Assembly (NCBI RefSeq): GCF_009900745.1 | Contig: NZ_WXVU01000004.1 | Location: 203,267-267,266 of the forward strand | DNA: 64,000 nucleotides | From: Chryseobacterium sp. c4a | GTDB taxonomy: Bacteria > Bacteroidota > Bacteroidia > Flavobacteriales > Weeksellaceae | Reading direction: 5' to 3' | Shown: piece by piece, positions 26,183 through 36,871 of the stretch | Position numbering within the stretch: position 1 is the first letter of the stretch | Layout of the letters: the number at the start of each line of letters is the position of its first letter | The notes under the pieces: model-generated | What the model saw: the letters and a program-made list of their open reading frames with translations, nothing else | What the model was told of the DNA's origin: nothing | Database searches by the model: none | Translations under genes and position numbers: made by a program

Positions 26183-27988
26183 TTATGCTTTCGCTGATCT
26201 TTCAAGTCTTTTTCTTTCTTCTTCAGAAAGGATTTTCTTTCTCATTCTAATGAAGTTTGGAGTTACCTCGATTGCTTCATCAGCCTGGATGTATTCCATA
26301 CATTCTTCAAGAGAGAATAAGATTTTTGGTGCAACACCTGTATCTTTATCTTTTCCAGAAGCTCTCATGTTGTTCAACTGTTTTGCTTCCACGATGTTTA
26401 CGACAAGATCTCCAGGTTTGTTTTGCTCACCAATGATCATCCCTGTGTAGATTTCCTCACCCGGATCAACGAAGAACTTACCTCTATCTTGTAGTTTAGC
26501 AATTGAGTATTCTGTAGCAGGCCCCGTAGTTTTGCTGATCAATACTCCGTTGTTTCTTCCCGGAATAGCTCCTTTGAAAGGCTTGTATTCTGTGAAACGG
26601 TGTGCCATAATAGCTTCACCTGCAGTAGCTGTCAACATTTGAGAACGTAATCCGATCAAACCTCTTGAAGGAATTTCGAATTCCATGTGCTGCATCTCCC
26701 CTTTAGTTTCCATAATGTGAAGATCCCCTTTTCTCTGAGTTGCTAAGTCGATTACTCTTGAAGCATATTCTTCAGGTACATCAACTACTAAAGATTCGTA
26801 AGGCTCACAGCTTACTCCGTCAACTTCTCTTAGGATAACCTGTGGCTGACCGATAGTCATTTCGTATCCTTCTCTTCTCATTGTTTCGATCAAAACAGAT
26901 AAGTGAAGAATACCTCTACCGAATACTAAGAAAGTATTCGCATCATCAGTTTGTTGAACTCTTAATGCTAAGTTTTTCTCTAATTCTTTAGTTAATCTTT
27001 CTTTAAGGTGGTTAGAAGTAACATATTTACCATCTTTACCGAAGAAAGGTGAATTGTTGATAGAGAACGTCATGTTCAATGTAGGCTCATCAATAGCCGT
27101 TCTTTCCAATGGCTCCGGGTTTTCAAGATCCACGAAAGAATCACCGATTTGGAAGGCATCGAAACCTACTACAGCACAGATATCTCCAGCTTGTACTTCA
27201 GTTACTTTTTTCTTTCCTAATCCTTCGAAAACGTAAAGTTCTTTTACTTTACCTTTCAACACTTTACCATCAGCTTGTGCAAGACCAATCCATTGAGATT
27301 CTTTGATCTCTCCTCTTGTTACTTTCCCGATAGCAATTCTTCCTAAGAAAGAAGAGAAATCTAGAGAAGTAATCTGCATCTGAAGGTTACCTTCAGTTAC
27401 TTTTGGAGCTGGAACGTGCTCTAAGATACCATCCAATAATGGTAAAATATCTTCAGTTTGCTCTAATGAAGTGTTGAACCAACCTTGCTTAGAAGAACCG
27501 TAGAATGTTGGGAAATCCAATTGCTCTTCAGTTGCTTCAAGGTTGAAGAATAAATCAAATACCTGATCGTGAACTTCGTCCGGACGACAGTTTGGCTTAT
27601 CTACTTTATTGATAACCACTAATGGTCTCAACCCTAATTCTAAAGCTTTCTGAAGTACGAATCTTGTCTGTGGCATTGGCCCTTCAAACGCATCCACTAA
27701 CAAAATAACCCCATCAGCCATTTTTAATACTCTCTCTACTTCTCCACCGAAATCCGCGTGACCAGGAGTATCAATTACGTTAATTTTTGTGTCTTTATAA
27801 GTAACAGAAATATTCTTGGATAAGATCGTGATCCCTCTTTCTCTTTCAAGATCATTGTTATCCATAATTAATTCTCCACTCTCCTGATTTTCTCTGAAAA
27901 TATTGGTAGCGTGAATGATTTTGTCAACCAAAGTCGTCTTCCCGTGGTCAACGTGTGCGATAATCGCAATATTTCTAATGTTTTGCAT
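26183..27988 (-). CDS. typA: Translational GTPase TypA/BipA
   Basis: A 601-residue ribosome-associated GTPase. G1 is AHVDHGKTT near residue 11, followed by switch I ERERGITILSKN, DTPGHADFG and NKVDKPNC. Domains II, III, V and the TypA-specific C-terminal domain (RGLIGLRSQMLTATAGEAIM, then GVLISKTTGPATEYSI) are complete. Linked to ribosome assembly and stress adaptation in other bacteria. Confidence 0.97.
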   Translation of the reverse strand: MQNIRNIAIIAHVDHGKTTLVDKIIHATNIFRENQESGELIMDNNDLERERGITILSKNISVTYKDTKINVIDTPGHADFGGEVERVLKMADGVILLVDAFEGPMPQTRFVLQKALELGLRPLVVINKVDKPNCRPDEVHDQVFDLFFNLEATEEQLDFPTFYGSSKQGWFNTSLEQTEDILPLLDGILEHVPAPKVTEGNLQMQITSLDFSSFLGRIAIGKVTRGEIKESQWIGLAQADGKVLKGKVKELYVFEGLGKKKVTEVQAGDICAVVGFDAFQIGDSFVDLENPEPLERTAIDEPTLNMTFSINNSPFFGKDGKYVTSNHLKERLTKELEKNLALRVQQTDDANTFLVFGRGILHLSVLIETMRREGYEMTIGQPQVILREVDGVSCEPYESLVVDVPEEYASRVIDLATQRKGDLHIMETKGEMQHMEFEIPSRGLIGLRSQMLTATAGEAIMAHRFTEYKPFKGAIPGRNNGVLISKTTGPATEYSIAKLQDRGKFFVDPGEEIYTGMIIGEQNKPGDLVVNIVEAKQLNNMRASGKDKDTGVAPKILFSLEECMEYIQADEAIEVTPNFIRMRKKILSEEERKRLERSAKA

Positions 27989-28006
27989 ATAGGATTTTTA
28001 CGGGTG

Positions 28007-28014
28007 CAAAAATA
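28007..28014 (-). promoter_or_regulatory. -7 element of typA
   Basis: TATTTTTG on the minus strand, 18 nt before the ATG. The plus-strand region 28020-28329 beyond it contains no gene I can support. Confidence 0.5.
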
Positions 28015-28329
28015 GTGATTTTAAATGAATTAATTAAAATCTTTATGCAATATTTAACAATTTCATAATGAGAAATTTAGATAAATTCCTTTTACAATCC
28101 CTAAAAAACATACGGTATCAGAGGTTCAGTTATTTCATTGTTTTCACTTTTATTCTAATCAATTTCCTGAGGTATATTGACCCTTTTATTCAAAACATCC
28201 TATTGGCAGGTCTTCGAATGTCTCTTATCATAAGATTGGGATTCAGGAATAAAAAGAGTGATTTTGTATTCTTGAGCTGAATGATAAATGTGGGAAAACA
28301 CTTTTTAGCGCTCAATGAATTCATATATA

Positions 28330-28581
28330 TCAATGTCTTATCAATCGATATAGCAACACAACATCAATTAAAACGACAATAAAAAATTTCACAAGAAAAG
28401 ATTTTTTGGAAACTTTATGATGAAAAATGATCATTCCTGAAGCTGCACCAATAATTCCAATTAATGAAAGCCCTAAAAGAGCATTCTCGGAAATCCGCCA
28501 TTGGTGTTTTTTGGCTTGCCATTTATCAAACCCAAAGACCCCGAATGTAATAAGGTTAGCGATCAGTAGAAAAGGAATCAT
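28330..28581 (-). CDS. DUF1294 domain membrane protein
   Basis: An 83-residue protein with three membrane spans. The motif GFDKWQAKKHQWRISENALL followed by GIIGAASGMIIFHHKV is the DUF1294 signature. Function is unknown. A -7 element TATTTTTG lies at 28601-28608, 19 nt upstream of the ATG. Confidence 0.85.
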   Translation of the reverse strand: MIPFLLIANLITFGVFGFDKWQAKKHQWRISENALLGLSLIGIIGAASGMIIFHHKVSKKSFLVKFFIVVLIDVVLLYRLIRH

Positions 28582-28694
28582 TTTTTAAATTAATTTGCTG
28601 CAAAAATAAAGTTTAATTTATAGATTACAGGAATATTCAAGCTTTAATACCCAGGTTTGCAAAATATTTATAGCAGCATCAGGATAAGATTTTT

Positions 28695-28702
28695 TAAATT
28701 TG
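28695..28702 (+). promoter_or_regulatory. -7 element of the 28725 gene
   Basis: TAAATTTG lies 22 nt before the ATG and is followed by an A-rich leader, typical of flavobacterial genes. Confidence 0.45.
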
Positions 28703-28724
28703 CCACCCATAAAAAAATAAATAA

Positions 28725-29081
<357 letters not shown>

Positions 29082-29142
29082 TACCATTTCATTAATGATC
29101 ATTGCATAAAAGTCTGAAAATAAGCTCTCATTTCTATAAAAA

Positions 29143-29178
29143 AGCCTGGAATCTTGAAGTTCCAGGCTCTATTTTTTT
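29143..29178. terminator. Bidirectional terminator between convergent genes
   Basis: AGCCTGGAA pairs with TTCCAGGCT, with A/T runs on both sides. It serves the plus-strand 28725 gene and the minus-strand PfpI-like gene. Confidence 0.8.
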
Positions 29179-29185
29179 ATAAAAG

Positions 29186-29734
29186 CTATAGCGCATGTCC
29201 CACGTGCTTTCCTTCTTTAAATTCTTCTACCATTTTAGCATTAAATGCAGGGAGATCCTTTGGAGTTCTGCTGGTTACAAGTCCATTGTCCACTACAACT
29301 TCACGATCTTCCCAATGAGCTCCGGCATTGATCAGATCTTTACTGATTGATTTTACGGAAGTCATATTTCTTCCATTAACCACTTTAGCGTTGATGAGGA
29401 TCTGTGGCCCATGGCAAATGGCTGCAACAGGCTTATTTTGAATAAAAAAGTCCCTTACAAATGCCAAAGCCTGCCCGTTTGTCCTTAATTGATCAGGATT
29501 TATCACTCCGCCAGGTAAAACCAAAGCATCATAATCAGACGCGTTTACTTCATCAAGTGTTTTATCTACAGCATAATCTTTTCCCCAGTTTCTCTCTGCC
29601 CATGATTTGATGGTTCCTTTTTCAGGGCTTACAACATGTGCCGTCCATCCCTGCTGCTCTAAATATTCTTTAGGTGATTGAAGTTCACTTTCTTCAAAAC
29701 CATGAGTTGCCAGAATTGCAATTTTTTTTGACAT
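29186..29734 (-). CDS. DJ-1/PfpI family protein (type 1 glutamine amidotransferase-like)
   Basis: About 182 residues from MSKKIAILATHGFEE. The nucleophile elbow AAICHGPQ has C107 followed by H108, and E14 or E15 occupies the conserved acidic position, as in PfpI/YhbO proteins. These act as stress-linked chaperones or glyoxalase/deglycase-like enzymes. The ten extra upstream codons are unlikely to be used. Confidence 0.9.
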   Translation of the reverse strand: MSKKIAILATHGFEESELQSPKEYLEQQGWTAHVVSPEKGTIKSWAERNWGKDYAVDKTLDEVNASDYDALVLPGGVINPDQLRTNGQALAFVRDFFIQNKPVAAICHGPQILINAKVVNGRNMTSVKSISKDLINAGAHWEDREVVVDNGLVTSRTPKDLPAFNAKMVEEFKEGKHVGHAL

Positions 29735-29883
29735 GATATGATGATTTTGGGTGTTATCTTTCATTGAGTGAAAAAATAATGCCGTTGGGCTGTTATCAAG
29801 TTCTAAAAAAAGTTAAAGATCCTTTATCAAAGTAAAAAAGGATTCCACATCAAAAAAAGAAATGCTACCCTTCCCTATACCAC

Positions 29884-29911
29884 AAAAAAAGCTGTCTTCA
29901 TGAAGACAGCT
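29884..29911 (-). terminator. YceI gene terminator
   Basis: A perfect 10-bp stem, AGCTGTCTTC and GAAGACAGCT, with a 2-nt centre and a T-run of seven on the minus strand. Confidence 0.85.
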
Positions 29912-29936
29912 CTTGATTTATATAAAGTGTAATACC

Positions 29937-30611
29937 TTATTTTTTTGCTTTTACATCAATAGCGATTTCGATGTCTTTGCTAATCATCCATTCAGCAGGA
30001 TCAGCTTCTGAAGTCCCAAATTTGATTCCCCAATCTGTTCTGTTTACTGTAAATTTAGCCTGAATAGCTGCAGTATTATCTACGACATCTACTTTAGCAG
30101 GGAAAGTAACATTCATCGTTTTCCCCATTAATGTAAGGTTTCCGCTTACTGTTTTATTAGCTCCTGCTACTGCATCTTTTGGTGCCTCTTTCAGATCTGC
30201 TACACTTGTAATTTTGAAGTCTGAAGTAGGGTTTTTCTCTACGTCAAAGAAATCAGGGTTTTTAAGGTGAGCTTCAAGATCTGCAGGTTTTTTATCTTTT
30301 TCAGTTACTGAAGCAGGGTCAACTTTAATAGAAGTCATATCAATATTGAAGTTTCCAGCTACTACTTGTCCACCTTCAATGTTTAGATCTCCAGATTTTA
30401 CAGTAAGCGTTCCCCAACGAGGAGCAAAACCTCCTTTGTGGAAAGCTTTCCAGTTAACTACAGAAGCAGCTGCATCTACTGTTAATGCTTCTCCTTTACC
30501 TTCAGCCACTGTTTGCTCAGTAGCCACTGCTGTATCTGTTTTTTCTTTATTAGTACATGATGCTGCCAGTAATCCTACTGCTACTAATGCAATTACGCTA
30601 ATTTTTTTCAT
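29937..30611 (-). CDS. YceI family lipoprotein
   Basis: A 224-residue protein that starts MKKISVIALVAVGLLAASC, a lipoprotein signal with C19. The YceI lipocalin-like domain follows: VNWKAFHKGGFAPRWGTL, FNIDMTSIKVDPASV, then a C-terminal FTVNRTDWGIKFGTSE. YceI proteins bind isoprenoid-like lipids in the periplasm. The -7 element TATTTTTG is at 30651-30658. Confidence 0.92.
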   Translation of the reverse strand: MKKISVIALVAVGLLAASCTNKEKTDTAVATEQTVAEGKGEALTVDAAASVVNWKAFHKGGFAPRWGTLTVKSGDLNIEGGQVVAGNFNIDMTSIKVDPASVTEKDKKPADLEAHLKNPDFFDVEKNPTSDFKITSVADLKEAPKDAVAGANKTVSGNLTLMGKTMNVTFPAKVDVVDNTAAIQAKFTVNRTDWGIKFGTSEADPAEWMISKDIEIAIDVKAKK

Positions 30612-30650
30612 ATTATTGAACTGTTTAAAAAAGTTTATTGTTTTCGGATA

Positions 30651-30658
30651 CAAAAATA
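30651..30658 (-). promoter_or_regulatory. -7 element of the YceI gene
   Basis: TATTTTTG on the minus strand, 39 nt before the ATG at 30611. Between here and the CRISPR array there is only about 100 bp without a gene. Confidence 0.5.
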
Positions 30659-30780
30659 GAAAAACCTTATGGGTCTTCTCTTATCATACATCAAGAAATG
30701 TAAATTTTGCTACCCGTGTTAGGAATTGTAACATGGGAAGCATTAAATGAGAGGTGGAAATATTTTGTATTACTGCCTAA

Positions 30781-33700
30781 TTTATTATCTTCGTGATTAG
30801 TCACAGCCATGTAAGTTTCACAAAACATAATCCTACGTTGTGAATTGCTTTCAAAAATTATTATCTTCGTGATTAGTCACAGCTGGTTCCTTGTACCAGG
30901 CGGATCAATTCTAGTTGTGAATTGCTTTCAAAAATTATTATCTTCGTGATTAGTCACAGCGAGACTAAAAAACAGATTTAAGAACCGGTTGTTGTGAATT
31001 GCTTTCAAAAATTATTATCTTCGTGATTAGTCACAGCCATGTCATCATAGATCTTTCTTTGTGCTGTGTTGTGAATTGCTTTCAAAAATTATTATCTTCG
31101 TGATTAGTCACAGCAATATGATCATATCTTCATTTTGAATTATGGTTGTGAATTGCTTTCAAAAATTATTATCTTCGTGATTAGTCACAGCAAAGTCACC
31201 TTCAGCAATTTTCCCTACCGGGTTGTGAATTGCTTTCAAAAATTATTATCTTCGTGATTAGTCACAGCCTTCTTTGTAATCTGAGCTGTTTCGTCAATGT
31301 TGTGAATTGCTTTCAAAAATTATTATCTTCGTGATTAGTCACAGCTTCCCAGTAGTTTATACCTGCTAACGGCTGGTTGTGAATTGCTTTCAAAAATTAT
31401 TATCTTCGTGATTAGTCACAGCTTTGATCTTTCATGTCCATGTCCTTTACCTGTTGTGAATTGCTTTCAAAAATTATTATCTTCGTGATTAGTCACAGCG
31501 GCAGCTACATCAAAGTCCACTACAGTGGCGTTGTGAATTGCTTTCAAAAATTATTATCTTCGTGATTAGTCACAGCAGTGAACTCACGGTGATCATTATG
31601 CTTACTGTTGTGAATTGCTTTCAAAAATTATTATCTTCGTGATTAGTCACAGCTTATCTGGTATTAAGCCGGACTAATTCAACGTTGTGAATTGCTTTCA
31701 AAAATTATTATCTTCGTGATTAGTCACAGCAAGAATATTCTGTAGATGGTATTAACGAGCGTTGTGAATTGCTTTCAAAAATTATTATCTTCGTGATTAG
31801 TCACAGCAATTCCAGTCTGGTTCTGAAGCTCTCTTCAGTTGTGAATTGCTTTCAAAAATTATTATCTTCGTGATTAGTCACAGCAAGCTCCTATTCTAAA
31901 CGAATGCTGCGATTGTTGTGAATTGCTTTCAAAAATTATTATCTTCGTGATTAGTCACAGCCTTAAAAATGGAGGGATGAGCTCTACAGCAGTTGTGAAT
32001 TGCTTTCAAAAATTATTATCTTCGTGATTAGTCACAGCATTAATAATATCTTTTCTTTCAACTTCATAGTTGTGAATTGCTTTCAAAAATTATTATCTTC
32101 GTGATTAGTCACAGCCAAAAACGAAAAGGGCTTAACAAACACTGAGTTGTGAATTGCTTTCAAAAATTATTATCTTCGTGATTAGTCACAGCTATACTTT
32201 TTAAGATCCTCTAAAAGACCTTGTTGTGAATTGCTTTCAAAAATTATTATCTTCGTGATTAGTCACAGCGGCAATTGTTGAGTTAGATCTATTAGTTAAG
32301 TTGTGAATTGCTTTCAAAAATTATTATCTTCGTGATTAGTCACAGCAAGAGTATTCAGTAGATGGTATAAATGAATGTTGTGAATTGCTTTCAAAAATTA
32401 TTATCTTCGTGATTAGTCACAGCAATATTACCTGATAACATTAGAGGCTTCGAGTTGTGAATTGCTTTCAAAAATTATTATCTTCGTGATTAGTCACAGC
32501 ATCTGCTGTTGTATTAATATTTCTAGCCTCGTTGTGAATTGCTTTCAAAAATTATTATCTTCGTGATTAGTCACAGCCTGTGACTTCGTCTCCATAGTGA
32601 ACAATGCGTTGTGAATTGCTTTCAAAAATTATTATCTTCGTGATTAGTCACAGCCTTGGCGATTAACAGGAGATGAAGAACCTAGTTGTGAATTGCTTTC
32701 AAAAATTATTATCTTCGTGATTAGTCACAGCCTGTGACTTCGTCTCCATAGTGAACAATGCGTTGTGAATTGCTTTCAAAAATTATTATCTTCGTGATTA
32801 GTCACAGCTTTTATTTTATCAGAAATAGCCTTTAGACGGTTGTGAATTGCTTTCAAAAATTATTATCTTCGTGATTAGTCACAGCAATAGGCTTGTTCTT
32901 CAGAATTAATAAACGGTTGTGAATTGCTTTCAAAAATTATTATCTTCGTGATTAGTCACAGCTGAAGCAGGTGTCTGGGTTTGGCTCGGAGTGTTGTGAA
33001 TTGCTTTCAAAAATTATTATCTTCGTGATTAGTCACAGCGTTAAGCCTTTCATATTCTAGCATTAAACCGTTGTGAATTGCTTTCAAAAATTATTATCTT
33101 CGTGATTAGTCACAGCCATAAATATTACCTACCCATCCAGTATTATGTTGTGAATTGCTTTCAAAAATTATTATCTTCGTGATTAGTCACAGCTAACCAA
33201 CTTTCATCAGTTCTGTATTTATAGTTGTGAATTGCTTTCAAAAATTATTATCTTCGTGATTAGTCACAGCTGATGTTTAAAAGTGAATTCACAGGCTTTT
33301 GTTGTGAATTGCTTTCAAAAATTATTATCTTCGTGATTAGTCACAGCGGAAAAAAGAAACATAACCAATAACCGGCGGTTGTGAATTGCTTTCAAAAATT
33401 ATTATCTTCGTGATTAGTCACAGCGAAAGCAGTACATTTTAAGCCTGAATTAGAGTTGTGAATTGCTTTCAAAAATTATTATCTTCGTGATTAGTCACAG
33501 CTACGGCCCGCTTTTCCCAGGCGTTGTAACAGTTGTGAATTGCTTTCAAAAATTATTATCTTCGTGATTAGTCACAGCTTGAAGGAATTCTATATAACGT
33601 ATCCTGTAGTTGTGAATTGCTTTCAAAAATTATTATCTTCGTGATTAGTCACAGCCAAAGCAACGTTTGTCCCCTTTGCCACATTGTTGTGAATTGCTTT

Positions 33701-35580
33701 CAAAAATTATTATCTTCGTGATTAGTCACAGCTCATTCCAGGATGATATAAAGAACGAAAGCGTTGTGAATTGCTTTCAAAAATTATTATCTTCGTGATT
33801 AGTCACAGCATTAAAAAAATTAAGTCCGTGCATCTTGTAGTTGTGAATTGCTTTCAAAAATTATTATCTTCGTGATTAGTCACAGCCATCTCGCCAAAAA
33901 CCAATCGACTCATTAAGTTGTGAATTGCTTTCAAAAATTATTATCTTCGTGATTAGTCACAGCCAAATTCCACTTTAGGCTTTTTATTTCCTTGTTGTGA
34001 ATTGCTTTCAAAAATTATTATCTTCGTGATTAGTCACAGCTATCCAGAGGTTTCATTGTAGGATGCTCTGGTTGTGAATTGCTTTCAAAAATTATTATCT
34101 TCGTGATTAGTCACAGCTCTCTTGAATTTTATCCGATATCATGGCCAGTTGTGAATTGCTTTCAAAAATTATTATCTTCGTGATTAGTCACAGCACATGA
34201 AACTGTATGAATATCGTTTTCGCTGTTGTGAATTGCTTTCAAAAATTATTATCTTCGTGATTAGTCACAGCTCTGATTCCTTTTTGTCTGCAGTATTCCT
34301 TGTTGTGAATTGCTTTCAAAAATTATTATCTTCGTGATTAGTCACAGCAAAGAAATCCTGGACTTCTTTTCCTGGATCGTTGTGAATTGCTTTCAAAAAT
34401 TATTATCTTCGTGATTAGTCACAGCTGAAGCTGAAAGAATAAATGAATCAAACAGGTTGTGAATTGCTTTCAAAAATTATTATCTTCGTGATTAGTCACA
34501 GCAAAGACGACTGATATACGCTTTCAGACATTGTTGTGAATTGCTTTCAAAAATTATTATCTTCGTGATTAGTCACAGCTGATGGATCTGTTGGAATAGC
34601 AATTCAGCAGTTGTGAATTGCTTTCAAAAATTATTATCTTCGTGATTAGTCACAGCGTTGCTCTGGGTGTGGACGAGCTGTCCGCTGTTGTGAATTGCTT
34701 TCAAAAATTATTATCTTCGTGATTAGTCACAGCTTCCTCTTCAACGGGGGAAAGTGTTACAGAGTTGTGAATTGCTTTCAAAAATTATTATCTTCGTGAT
34801 TAGTCACAGCTAATCTACATAAATTAACTCAAAATGTACCGTTGTGAATTGCTTTCAAAAATTATTATCTTCGTGATTAGTCACAGCGAATTATCAATTG
34901 GCGAGAGAATTATACGGGTTGTGAATTGCTTTCAAAAATTATTATCTTCGTGATTAGTCACAGCATGGAAAGGAGCAACATCTGCCGGTTTAAAGTTGTG
35001 AATTGCTTTCAAAAATTATTATCTTCGTGATTAGTCACAGCAAGAGATAAGGTGATTATCAGAGACGAACAGTTGTGAATTGCTTTCAAAAATTATTATC
35101 TTCGTGATTAGTCACAGCAATACCTTCACAGACAATTGGCTTATATCAGTTGTGAATTGCTTTCAAAAATTATTATCTTCGTGATTAGTCACAGCGGTTT
35201 AATTGCTTTATCTCTATCATCTACGGTTGTGAATTGCTTTCAAAAATTATTATCTTCGTGATTAGTCACAGCTTGGTCGTATCATTGGCCTTTATAGGTC
35301 TGGTTGTGAATTGCTTTCAAAAATTATTATCTTCGTGATTAGTCACAGCGACGGAATGTTTAGGCAAAGACGCTACTAAGTTGTGAATTGCTTTCAAAAA
35401 TTATTATCTTCGTGATTAGTCACAGCTTCCGGGTTCAATTCAATAAGCCCCTTTGTGTTGTGAATTGCTTTCAAAAATTATTATCTTCGTGATTAGTCAC
35501 AGCAGTATTGATTATGGCCCAGCAGCCACACTAGTTGTGAATTGCTTTCAAAAATTATTATCTTCGTGATTAGTCACAGC
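30781..35580 (+). CRISPR. Type II-C CRISPR array, 62 spacers
   Basis: Sixty-two identical 47-nt repeats run from 30837 to 35580 with a constant period of 77 bp (30-nt spacers). One degenerate repeat ends at 30807 and keeps only its 3' half; the first spacer is 29 nt. The repeat begins GTTGTGAATTGCTTTC and ends GATTAGTCACAGC. The tracrRNA anti-repeat pairs with the plus-strand repeat, so crRNAs are transcribed toward cas2. Each repeat contains TTG, 21 bases, then TATCTTCG, near the Bacteroidetes promoter consensus. One spacer is present twice (32577 and 32731); spacers at 31731 and 32347 are synonymous variants. Confidence 0.99.
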
Positions 35581-35583
35581 CTC

Positions 35584-35625
35584 AAAAAACAATCCACTGA
35601 AAATCAGTAGATTGTTTTTGTTTTT
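35584..35625. terminator. Bidirectional terminator between the CRISPR array and cas2
   Basis: CAATC-ACTGA pairs with TCAGT-GATTG around a short A loop (35590-35614). Six A on the left and a T-rich run on the right let it end both the array transcript and the minus-strand cas transcript. Confidence 0.8.
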
Positions 35626-35637
35626 AGGATTTAAATT

Positions 35638-36866
<1,229 letters not shown>

Positions 36867-36871
36867 AGTTA

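Noticed and set aside
28068-28280. 70-residue open frame with a hydrophobic middle
   Set aside because: No promoter box, no family resemblance, low-complexity AT-rich sequence and no terminator; considered chance.
30837-35580. Possible spacer match within the window (self-targeting)
   Set aside because: By eye, no spacer was found again outside the array. A full search was not possible.
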